Of a stretch of 64,000 nucleotides of DNA, positions 34,401 to 47,000 are shown piece by piece. The stretch is from Phymorhynchus buccinoides (lineage: Eukaryota; Mollusca; Gastropoda; Neogastropoda; Raphitomidae): NCBI GenBank assembly GCA_017654935.2, contig CM065699.1:21195851-21259850 (forward strand). Reading direction: 5' to 3'. Every line of letters begins with the position of its first letter. Position 1 is the first letter of the stretch. The notes beneath the pieces were generated by a model. It saw only the letters and a list, made by a program, of their open reading frames with translations. It did not search any database and was not told where the DNA came from. A program made the translations under genes and the position numbers.

Positions 34401-37400
34401 ATTCCGGGATTTCGAAAAACCGTCTATTATTTGTTTCCGTTCGTAGGAAAAGACGCAAGGGTTGACCGAAACGTGTACCTAACACGCTACGTCATCAGAA
34501 AAGGGGTTGTGCTTGACGTCACATGCATTAAATGCTGCATTTTCATTGGTTAAAGGGGTGAAATAATGTTTTTGTTTTGGTCGATCTATTTCGGGACTGA
34601 GCAAATGGCGGCCAGACTTTTACTGTCGATTCGAAGAGCTTTCCAGGCAGTTTTTTTAATGGTAGAGATTGTAATTAGGGCTTGAAATGAGTCAATTTAG
34701 ATTATATTATCACTGGAAAATACGATGATGTGAGAATTTTGAAGTTTTCAACGGAAAATGAAGTGAAAATTGATCGCGATGTCGCCGAGTTGCAACTTGG
34801 CATCCGCCGATCCGCGGCCGAGTGATTTTTCTCTGTCCCATCGTGGACATTTCCAGGTATTTTGCTTTTTCCAGCTTGTTTTATACTAAAATTGACTAAG
34901 AATTAGTGACTGAATTTACTAATAAAACTTTTCTGGCAAAATTGAGCCAAGAAATCATCACAATATTGAAAATCGAGAAAGGAGAAGAAGAAGAAACCGC
35001 TTTATCGCGAGTCGTGTACAGATCATGTGAATTCCGGTTTTTGTTCTCAAATTCCGGGTTTTTTTGGTGGCAAATTCCGGGTTTTTCATTATAAGGGTAA
35101 ACATGTCTGCAGAATTTGTGACGTATTTGCAGGTGAGGTGGATGAAGAGGAAGGAGGAAACCAGGCACTCAACTTTGGGGACGACGATACACGGGAGATA
35201 ACGATCGGCGTTCAGATCCGTCTGTACGCTATCCACCCTAAGTGAGTAACTCCTTCCAGGACAAAATGTGGCTTAGGGGGGTTATATGACTTCCAACCTT
35301 TCTGTTCATTCATTTATTTATTTATTTATCTTATTTTTTTTACAAAAAATATTTCATAAAAGAAATGTCATCAGTAGAAAGCTGATCAAGATCTTGAACC
35401 TAAGTATCTGTATCCAATTGCATGCAACTCCAAAGTATTTTATCTGTTTGAATGACTGGATTGAAAATGACAGATCGCTTTCAAAAGAAAAGTTCACTTT
35501 GACTTTGAGCTATCTAAAATACCTTCATAATGAAGATAAACCGAGCTCCCGTGTGCCCATGCACTTAGCACACGTTAATCCAGGTATGAGATTGTTCAGC
35601 CTTTAGGCCGATTTCAGGCTTTTTGACAGCCCCAGGGGTAATTTTTTTGTATATATATCCCAGGCATGAAAACATCTCCGTTTTCTCCGCCTAATTTTTT
35701 TCCGAAATCGACCAATCTCTGCCTTAAAAAAAAAATCTCCGCCTAGAATTTTTTTGGGTGAAAATCGAACAAACTCGGCATGCTGGGTCTTTAAATGGCA
35801 CGATCATCATTTCGCGCCTTCTCCTCCTCCCGACATAATCACTTCCAAAATGGCGTCTGAAGAGCAAGCCGTGCACGAAGAATGGGTGAAAAAGAAGAAG
35901 AAATATCAGGCATGAAAACAGCTCCGCCGTTTCCAATTTTTGGGAACAGATTAGCCCCCCCCCCCCCCTCCCCCAGCTGAACAAAAGTTCTGACGTTAGT
36001 TATTTGGGGCGAAAAAAAATTTTGGTAACAAAAAAACTTCAGACATGTTTTTAAACCACCAATGCGACATTACAAAATTGCACTGCTACTTTGCGTATAG
36101 CCAGTAAGCCGGAAATGAGTAATTCTCTTTCGCGCCATTGGACATCAATGCTTTAGTTTAGCCAATCACGAGTTGAGTCTTCTGAGCGTAGCGCGTCCGA
36201 GTGTGAAGATGGAGTAGAGTGGCAATCATGAAGTGAACGTCAACACTGTTTGATTTTGCCTTTAAGTCGTCCAAAACACCTAAAGTGTCCGACTCGGAAG
36301 AATCTGGCCAAACATCTATTGTGAATGAAGATACGGCTGCAGTAACGGAAGATTCGGGACCAACATCCAATGCAATTCCAAATGACGACGAACTTGAGAT
36401 TGCCGACGGCGATGTGTTTGTCTTCTTCTTCTTCTTCTTCTTCCGATTGGGGATGTTTATCCTGCCCCACGCCCAAAGTCTTCGTTTAGACTGCTATTGG
36501 CGCACAGGATGCATGCTTTGTGAGTTCGTGTCATCCATTCCACCGGCACACTCAGCCTACTCAAATGGGCTTTAACGTGCGCGCAGGATCTTGTGCGTGT
36601 GTTCGTACACAGGACCTCGGTTTTAGGTCTCATCTGAAGGACCAGGAAATAGGAGTACTGTGACCAGCCGGGTTCGAACCCACCGCACTCGCAAACCTGT
36701 CTTCTGTGACCCCATTTTTTGACCATGAAGAGTCCCTAGGACCCTCTTTTTTCATCTTTAGGGGTCCTTGGACCCCCTTTTCTAAAAGTCTAGAATCAAC
36801 ACTGTATATCAAAAGAAGACCAACTCAGAATAGAAATACTTCTTAGGAGTGAATAAGAATGAACTACTGGTAAATATAAATTATATTTATAATGCTGCCT
36901 TTAGGGTGCAGATCATATAAGCTTCAGTTTCAGCATTTGTTGGCAGTTTTTCTGCCTAAATCCTAATTTCTTAATCTCATGCATGTAATCCCAGTGGCAA
37001 TGAAAAAGGCTCTGCATCCTTGCCTGGGCAGCCCCTGGACCCCTACCTTTCACAGGCATGGTAGACCTCCGCGAATCGCGGAAAATCCGCGAAAAAGTTT
37101 GAAACAAAATTATTAAAAAATGCATTAAAATGGCATTTAAAAAAAAGTGAAAATTTCACTCATTTATTGAATTTTCTTCGGCCCCCTGGACCCCCGGCCA
37201 TTTTCCTTGAAAACCACTTTGCCCCTACTACCATGCCTGCTTTCAGTTTTTTTTTCATTTTGGGTAGTTGTACCCATGCACAAAGATGAAGTGGGTTTTT
37301 TTTAAGGGTGGTGGTGGTGGGTTTTCTTTGCAAAGATCGATTTAATCCTCCCCCGTGGGGATACCGGAGGATCTTTTGTACGAATAGTTCCTCCACCTTC

Positions 37401-40400
37401 TGGAAGTTCTGTGCTTGTAACTTCCTCTAATTCTGTCACTCTCTTTGACTCTGCCTTTCCCCTTTGCTTACTGTCATTTGCTATCTTTCTATCTCACTGG
37501 TCCATTCTCCTGCCTTTTTTCTATAAATTCTTATAAAGATTTCTTCAGCCGAAGTCAGACATGCTGGGCCTAACTATTCTTTAGTTAGGCGCATAACGGC
37601 AGCATGACGCATCTACGCTCATATGACAGGAAACTGTCTGAGCGAACGAAGAAGAAGAAGAAGATTTAATCCTATTTGTTGTTTTATGACCCAGAAACCT
37701 GCAGAAGCTGACTATCCTGTATCGGCCAGAGTCCACCATCTCCCTCCAAGGTTCTGCTGCCTCCCTGTCTCATGACGCCATCAGTGAGTGCGCTTGTCTG
37801 TGTTCACAGCGTTGTTATTGCTGAACTAGAGTCACAGTATACTGTGCATCTAAAAGTATTACCTATTAATGGGATGTGTGATGTCATTAATGATGCCATA
37901 ACTTTTGATGTCATAGCCATAGAATGATGTTTTTTGGTTTTAGACAAATCAGGAAAGATATATGTCTAGACCCTTTTCTCAGATTGAGTCTAACAGGTCT
38001 CTTCTAAATTTTATGATAAACAAAAATTCAAAAATTTCAAAATTTTCCTCTACCAGTGAAGGGGTTAAGATACGATGTAAAATTTGTGACGTTTGGTTTC
38101 TGTGATGAGTCGATTTGTTTGTTTGTTTCGTTGCATCACAAGCTAAAATGTAAATCTTTTGAGTAGTGTGTTGAACGGCCGAACTCTGGACAGACAGCAA
38201 GTGGAAAGCAGAAAAGAGAAGAATGTCTTGATGAATTTTGTGTGTGTACGTGTGCTCGAGTCATCAAAAGGGATGGATGACGACGGTTGGTTGATGCAGG
38301 TTCGCGGGATGGAGATGTCAGTGTCGGGGTGGACACCAGCTTTGCGGAGGGGGAGGAAATGGTGGATGGTGTGTCACAGGTGGGGGTAGTGCCGCCTCAG
38401 CCCAAACTCCTGTCGCCCGATGCCTTCACTGTGTCTACAACTAGGTGGGTTCTACTCTGTGTGTGTGTGGGGGGGGGGAGTGGTGGATGGTGTGTCACAG
38501 GTGGGGGTAGTGCCGCCTCAGCCCAAACTCCTGTCGCCCGATGCCTTCACTGTGTCTACAACTAGGTGGGTTCTACTCTGTGTGTGTGTGTGAGGGGGGG
38601 GGGGGGAAGTGGTGGATGGTGTGTCACAGGTGGGGGTAGTGCCGCCTCAGCCCAAACTCCTGTCGCCCGATGCCTTCACTGTGTCTACAACTAGGTGGGT
38701 TCTACTCTGTGTGTGTGGGGGGGGGGGGGGAGTGGTGGATGGTGTGTCACAGGTGGGGGTAGTGCCACCTCAGCCCAAACTCCTGTCGCCCGATGCCTTC
38801 ACTGTGTCTTCAACTAGGTGGGTTCTACTCTGTGTGTGTGTGTGTGAGGGGGGGGGAGTGGTGGATGGTGTGTCACAGGTGGGGGTAGTGCCACCTCAGC
38901 CCAAACTCCTGTCGCCCGATGCCTTCACTGTGTCTACAACTAGGTGGGTTCTACTTTGTGTGCATGGATGCTCCTGCTTTCAGGATGTCCTGAAGTTCAG
39001 GATTTTTTTGTCCAGATGTCCTGAAGTTTAGGATGTTTTTGTTGCCTGGAGCCGGCGCTGCCGGATTATGAGAATTTGATATGCATTTTGCTGGTTATAG
39101 AGGTCATGAAATTTAACCAGAAGTGAAAGTGCAACGAGAGCCTGTCAATTACAAGCAGTGTATGTGTGTCTGTATTTGCATGTATGCACATGTTCACATA
39201 GCCACACTTGGTCTTACCAACAAAACTGGACACCAGCAATCTATATAAAAACAGTTTGTATCACAGACCTCCCAATTTTTTTATAAAGCAGTTTTGCTGA
39301 TTTCAGAGACTACCATAGTTTGAGCAATGAAGTCTGATGTAAACATTCAACTCTGTCTGTCTTGTTTGATAAAACTGCACTGCACACAGCAACAAGTAAA
39401 ACATTTTGTTACAAAGCAGCACTGCACACAGCAAGTAAAACATTTTGTTGCAAAACAGCACTGCACACAGCAACAAGTAAAACATTTTGTTGCAAAACAG
39501 CACTGCACACAGCAAGTAAAACATTTGGTTACAAAACAGCACTGCACACAGCAACAAGTAAAACATTTGGTTACAAAACAGCACTGCACACAGCAACAAG
39601 TAAAACATTTTGTTGCAAAACAGCACTGCACACAGCAACAAGTAAAACATTTTGTTGCAAAACAGCACTGCACACAGCAAGTAAAACATTTGGTTACAAA
39701 ACAGCACTGCACACAGCAACAAGTAAAACATTTTGTTACAAAACAGCACTGCACACAGCAACAAGTAAAACATTTTGTTGCAAAACCACTGCACACAGCA
39801 ACAAATAAAACATTTTTTTACAAAACAGCACTGCACACAGCAACAAGTAAAACATTTTGTTGCAAAACAGCACTGCACACAGCAAGTAAAACATTTTGTT
39901 ACAAAACAGCACTGCACACAGCAACAAGTAAAACATTTTGTTACAAAACAGCACTGCACACAGCAAGTAAAACATTTTGTTACAAAACAGCACTGCACAC
40001 AGCAACAAGTAAAACATTTTGTTGCAAAACAGCACTGCACACAGCAAGTAAAACATTTTTTTACAAAACAGCACTGCACACAGCAACAAGTAAAACATTT
40101 TTTTACAAAACAGCACTGCACACAGCAAGTAAAACATTTTGTTACAAAACAGCACTGCACACAGCAACAAGTAAAACATTTTTTTACATAACAGCACTGC
40201 ACACAGCAACAAGTAAAACATTTTGTTACAAAACAGCGCTGCACACAGCAAGTAAAACATTTTGTTACAATGGGTGTCAGAATCATCTGTAAATGTAAGA
40301 GATTTTTGGCTTTTCCCCATATAAATTGAAGAGATTTTTAATTTGTTATTGGAGGCTCTGGTATCAGGGGCTTCAAATGTTAACCTACCTGAAGACAGTG

Positions 40401-43400
40401 AAATAATAAATCATGACAGTAGAATTTAGTGGAACCATTCACCTGTGCGATGGTTTAGTAACTCTTCTCTGAAATTGACAATATTTTGAGCTGTTTATTT
40501 TCTTAAGAGTTAAGAAAGACAGCAGGAAGAAAATCCTTACACCCACTCTTGTTACAATACAGTTGATGTTGTTGACAGTTTCCCATCCCAGCGAAAAAGT
40601 CCTTGAACCCAAACTTGTTACAACACAGTTGATGCTGTTGACAGTTTTCCATCCCAGCGAAAAAGTCCTTGAACCCAAACTTGTTACAATACAGTTGATG
40701 CTGTTGACAGTTTTCCATCCCAGCGAAAAAGTCCTTGAACCCAAACTTGTTACAATACAGTTGATGCTGTTGACAGTTTCCCATCCCAGCGAAAAAGTCC
40801 TTGAACCCAAACTTGTTACAATACAGTTGATGCTGTTGACAGTTTTCCATCCCAGCGAAAAAGTCCTTGAACCCAAACTTGTTACAATACAGTTGATGCT
40901 GTTGACAATTTTCCATCACAGCAAATAAATCTTTGAACCAACACTTTTTACAATATAGTTAAAGCTGTTGGCAGTTTTCCATCCTAGCAAAAAAGTCCTT
41001 GAACCCATACTTGTTACAATACAGTTCAAACTGTTGGCAATTATTTTTCAAAATATCAATAAAGTCCTTGAACCAACACTTCTTACAATACAGTTGATAC
41101 TTTTAATAATTTTTCATCCCCCCAAAAAAAATATATACTAACACACTTTTTACCATGATAAAGTTAAAAAACTGTTATTTTACACCCCAGCAAAAAAAAA
41201 TTCCTTGGTGATAGTTGATGTCACACTCTTTACAATGCAGTTGATGCTGTTGGCAATTTTTCACTGCAGCAAAATCCTGTCCCCTACTGGAAGCGTAGGA
41301 ATAGGAGCAGGAACAAGCCAAGGAGCAGCAGCGGCAGGCAACACCACCACGGCCACAGACGACGTCCTGTCCAGCACCAGCAGCTTCACCCACGTCACCG
41401 GCCTCACCGGGCACAACGCCGAGGACCTCCTCCTGTCCCCAGACAGCTCCGTCGACGCGGCCCCCTCCATCCCCCCCATCTTCAGCCCCACCTCCGCCGC
41501 CCACCCCCACCTCCGTCCCATGTCCCCCAAATCCCCAGGGTCTGTGCTGTCCCCGAAATCCACAGGGTCTGTGCTGTCCCAGAAATCTCCAGGGTCTGTG
41601 CTGTCCCCGAAATCCCCGGGAGCTGTGCTGTCCCCGAAATCCCCAGGAGCTGTGTTATCGCCGGGAGCGGGGTCTGTGGCGCTGTCGCCGCCCAGTTCGG
41701 CCTTGTCTTCGTTGTACAGCACGCCCCAGGGCGATGTGAGGAAGGGGGGAGGGGAGGGGGAGGAGGATGTGACACCGTCCAACATTCCCCTGCCGCCCGA
41801 AGAGGAGGGGGAGCTGGCCACACCCAAAAGTTCTCGCCACAGTCAGGAGTCGTTGCAGGTGTGTGTTTTGGTGTCTGTGTGTGTGTGTGCATGGGTGCAA
41901 CTCTTCCTGGTATACAAGGAGTTCCTGTTGTTGAATTTTACCACAACAGGAACTTCCTTTTTGTTTGTGGCTCTATAACTCACTTTGTCGGTCTGTCGGT
42001 CCAAAATTGTCGCACATATTGCCAAAATTGTCGCACATATTGTAAAAGAAAAAAAAATACTTGGGCATAAAGTAACATTTCAGTTGTCATATCTACAGTC
42101 CTTAGGTAATGAAAGAATTGTATACTGAACAGAGCACATGAATCTTCATTTTAAAGTGTACAAAATAATAAACATACGTAATACAGACACTGCAACAGAC
42201 ACGACGAGTATGCGGTGCTTCTTTCGATGAGCATAAGTAGGATAAATTGTTTTAAATGTTTTCCAAAAGATATAAAAAGTTACGAAATGGTGCAGAGATA
42301 ACATTCTGGTTTACAGATTAAAATTATTAAAAAGCCAGGGGAGGCGACTCAGTGTATGTAATGATTGGAGTGGTAAAAATAGACCGCTGCCACAAACGGA
42401 TTGCGAATCCGCGCTTGTTTTAAAATTTGTCAAACAAGATCTTTGTGTGTCTACTGTATTTTTCAAACACTTTAATATAAGCATTTGTATAAATTGTGGA
42501 AAAAGTAAACTAAAATACGATAAATCAATTTTTGCTTCAGCTGCAGGGGGACATTATCCCTGGACCCCGGCCTTTCAGGTTTTTTCATTTTGTGTAGTTG
42601 CATCCATGTGTGTGTGTGCGTGTGCGTGCCTGTGTGTGTGCATGCGTGCGTGCATGTGTGTGTGTGTGTTTAGTTTTGTAGTGGAGTTGGGTTTGCGCTA
42701 TATTGTTCATCATTATGTCATTTTTACAGGGTTCATAGGGGCCTTACCAGTCCTTATAAGTCTTGACAAATTGAAATCTCCAAGTAAGGCCTTACAAGTG
42801 ATTACATTCGCTTCAAGGTCCTTACAAGTCCTGACAGCTGCCCAAAACTGCCCTGAGCAGCAAGACCATACTCAAAATAGATCGCAGAAGCAGCACTTTT
42901 ACACTTGAGAAACATCGCTCAGCACCTACTTCATCTTACCCCCCTCCCCCACCTTCCCGTTTCAACTGACGGCTTAGCAGACTAGCGATGCACCGTGAGT
43001 TGTCAAGAGAAATTGGACTGAAATCTCGTTTCCTTGTGTCGTTTTGCGAGAAAACTCGTATATCTGTGTCAGCCATAGTTTTTCTATCAGCTTAGACATT
43101 GTTCACAATGCTGGGAAAGTGTTCCTTTCAAGATCGTTGGCTTAAAGATGGAGATTATCCTTAGGCCTACGGGTCCTTACAAGGTCCTTGGGGATAGCTG
43201 AAAGCCCTGGGAACCCTGTTTTTATTTATACTTAAAGGTGAAAAAATTCAACCGTACAGTAAATATTTTATTTTTAGGTACATAATGCGTTATTCCCTTA
43301 AACACTAATAAACCTGGTTCAGGGACCAAAAAAAGGTAGAATTATTCCCTTTTAATTAGGCTTTTTTCCCCACTTTGCCTTGGTAGAAAACGTAATTTTT

Positions 43401-44052
43401 AATTTGGCGAGTTTTCAATGAGAGGAAACCTCTGATAAAGCATCATGCATGGGTGAAAGTAGTTCAGGAGTGCTCCTGAAATGAGGATTGGAAAAGCTGA
43501 AAGAAAGTCTTCAGGATTGGGCCACCTTGTCATCTGGATCCACGGTCTTATAAAATAAAACATTTATGCCAACACTGATGGCATTATACATTATACTAAC
43601 TTGTGGCGGTGCCATAACCGATGAGGTTTAACCGAGGCGTGGTCACCGCTACAGCTATCTATTAATAAAAAATCGGGACTTTACTGGTTTCGTACTGCCT
43701 CCGGGCATTGCCTCCAGTATTGTTCCCACCATATTTGTATTTACAAATGTCCCATATGTGTCTGATTCAGACCAAGAGGACGTAAAACTCCATTTTCGCC
43801 ACGTCGAACACTGATGGCAGATTAAAACAAGATGATAGACATGCAGTTCTACCACCACTCCCACCCATCCTGTTCATAAATGCGTTACAACACACGTACA
43901 CATTTGAAATTATTTTTGATGCGGTCACCATTAAAGTGTAGAGTGGCACAGTGGTAGCACGTTCGCCTCGTGTCAAGTAAGCCCGAGTTCGAACCTGGGT
44001 ACAGGGGATTTTTCCTCTCATTTTGCACTAGGCCTTATGGTCTGAACATGGA

Positions 44053-44086
<34 letters not shown>

Positions 44087-47000
44087 GTGCCCGTGCATTT
44101 AACACACGTTAAATCCAGTGGCAACGAAAAAGTTATTTGGTCAAAATTTAACACCCACCCCCTTTCCTTCCTCATCAGTCACACAAAAATGGCATGCAAC
44201 TAAAAATTTTTAAAAAGGGTGGCGCGCCTCTGGCTGCGACGCGCTCTCTACGTGGGAGCAACCCGACTTTCACAGAGCTGCCTCTGTGACTGCAAAGTAC
44301 CTAATAATACCTAATACCATAGGCTTGGGAAGATTCAGAGAACTTTGAAACTTGTCATTTCAGGATTGAGAGAATGTTTTACTTTCACCGATGATCACGA
44401 GAAGCACGGCTTCAGACAGTTGTCAGTGACCCAAACCTCCATGAACAGGTGATCATGGGAAAAGGTCACTTTTGCAGGCGTCGGGTCAACTGGACGCCCT
44501 GGAGGCCTTCTTCAAGCCGACCGCGTCAGCCTCTGCCTCCTCCCAGCCCCTAGGGGACCTGGGCGAGCTGTCCATCAACACGGGCACCTTCGAGGTGGAC
44601 CCCTCTGGTCCCAGGGAGTCCCCGCGGGCCCCTGCCTCTGCCAACACGTCCGCCCACAGCCAGCCAGAGACCACCGACGCCTACGACGAAAACGACCAGG
44701 AGGTGAGAGTCACGTTGGTTTACGGCTATTGCTGAAGGTTGAAGTAGGCCTGCCTAAAGGTAGTGTAGATTTTACCTTGCAGGGACCCCCATTTGGGGGT
44801 CTATGAAGTACTAACATTCTAAAGGACCCTCTAGAAGAATGTGCAGGGGGTCCCAGGGATGCACTCGAAAAATTCTTTTTAGCATAGCAATGCTACTGGG
44901 ACCCTCTATCCCGCCTCTAGGACCCTCTATATTGTAAGTGAAGGAGTCCCTGGGACCCCTTGTTTTGTGGGATGATTGGGAGCCCTGCCTTGTCAGGGAT
45001 CCCATTTTTCCACGATTTTTATGGATTTCAGTGAAAATTGAAAATAAAGTTCAGGGGAGAATCTTATTTTCAAATATAGATGCAGAACAAAGATCTGAAA
45101 GTGAAAAATTTGTTGAACATAGACTGGGGGTAAGCTTTGTTTCTAATCTAATCTGGTCTTGTGTAAGTATGATCTTAATCTGACATCTTAACCATTTCAC
45201 CGCCAGCCATTTTTCAGCAAAACTTATAATCAATTACCTACTAGGGTAGGAAAAAAAATGTATGCAATATTGGGGATTCATCTGTGACATGCGTTAAGTA
45301 AGGCCTATCCGTACCTCCCAAAATAAAATAAAAATAGGGTATTTGGATAACAGACCCTGGTTTGAGGCCTTTTAGTGACATGGGTGTTAAATCATTGTGC
45401 AGAAATGCGACATCGGCGGTGAAAGGTTAATACTGGTGAGTACTTAGCGCTCTGAAAGTTTAAACTTTTTTTAGCGTACAAAGCCAAAAATAGGCTGAAA
45501 ATGTGTCTGGAAACGCATTGAATATTACTTATAAATATACATTTAGAAAAATCCACAGAAAAGCCGTTTCAGTATAAGCGGCATGGGCCAAAGTTGAGGA
45601 AAAGTTGCGGCTTGTGGTCAGCATTTTAACCCTTTCGCCGCCAGCCCTTTTTCAGCCAAGATATACCATTACACTTAATTAACTGTGTCGAGGGAAAAAA
45701 ATTGTTTGCAATATTGTGAATTCCTCTGTGACATGTATAACATTAGGTCTATCCTTATCTCCCAAAATTAGGAAAATAGGGTCTTGGGATAACAGGCCCT
45801 GATTTCATGCCTTTTAGTGATATGGGTGTTTAACCATTGTGGTGCATGAATGCGACATTGGCAGTGAAAGGGTTAAAGTAACTTAGACATGGTGCATCGT
45901 ACGTGTGTGCTCAGGTGGCAGAAGTTCTGGGTGAGGACATGGACCAATCGTACTCCAGCACAGGAAGTGGGGCGGCGGTTGTGGCCCCTGGGGACTACCC
46001 CGCGACCCAGGCAGCCGACGAAGACGACCCTTCCCACAAAGCCTGGCCGAGGCCCCCCGACGTCCCCGCCACTGAGCAGCCGATGCCTGACCTCACCCAG
46101 CCCTTGACTCAGACGTAATCAGTTCTCTGATTTGTCCTTTGGTTTTTGATATTGCTTGAAATGTTGGCATGTTCTTCTTTCTCTTCCCAATCACCACCAT
46201 CATCAAGTTGATGGTTCTGTTGGTATAAAACGTGGGGACTTCGGTGAGGCAGAAACTGTCAATAATTTTTATTTATTTTTTAAATTGCTGCCTGGATGAT
46301 CGGCGTTGATATGGAAGCGAATTTAGGGATGGAGGGTTTGGATGGGGGGGGGGGGGGGGCGGGGGGGGGGCTGTAAGAACGTTAAGCTTTACTACGCTTT
46401 GTATAAACGACATTTAAATGAACTTTCCCAGTCCTGCGGGGTTAACTTGTTATCTAAGATCATGAAGACTGGTAGCGACTTTCGTTTGTTCCTGTGGCAA
46501 ACTTTTCAGTTTCATAGGTATGCCTTTGGTAACTAAAAAAAAGAATAACTAAAAGCTTATGGCCGGGTTCACATTAGACGCGTAACTTCCACGGAAAACC
46601 CTAAATAAGTGGAAGAAAGAAGGGTAAACAGTTTACGCATATAGGGGAAATTCGGACCCGTGCGCAAATCTTTTCCCTTCTTTGTTTCACTTATTTATGG
46701 ATTGCGCACAGGTTTCCGCTCGGAATATCCGCTTATGTGTGTACACGGCCTCACTCTCAGTCTGATCTGAATCACGGTATCTAATATAATCATACTGTAC
46801 CAACACTCAAAACAATAGCATAACATACCAATTGGCTGGAAAAACCTAAAGCGTAAACGCTTAGTTACCAAATAACAAAGAGTAAGTCACTCTAGTGACC
46901 GTGGGGTTATGCCCCTTTCCCCACTTCCGGTCACGTACATCACTTCCGTTCCCAACTCATTCTCTATTTACCATGCTTCAAAGGCTGTTGATGTTTAAAC

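Noticed and set aside
35650..36000. CAGGCATGAAAAC repeats as a TIR element
   Set aside because: The two similar motifs are direct, not inverted, and no flanking duplication was found.
38609..39031. Repeat protein reading through the duplicated exon ends
   Set aside because: It requires retention of G-run introns and uses a frame different from EDC4; the exon-border explanation fits all units.
39303..40292. Long open frames (about 320 codons) on both strands, Cys-rich or Gln/His-rich
   Set aside because: They follow entirely from the 39/42-bp tandem repeat; no splice signals, no homology and both strands open at once.
40439..40928. Repetitive open frames of about 140 codons
   Set aside because: Produced by the 65-bp array; no start context or domain, and the frames break as units diverge.
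41261..41827. Minus-strand open frame opposite the EDC4 linker exon
   Set aside because: Shadow of a GC-rich coding exon; no homology and no splice context.
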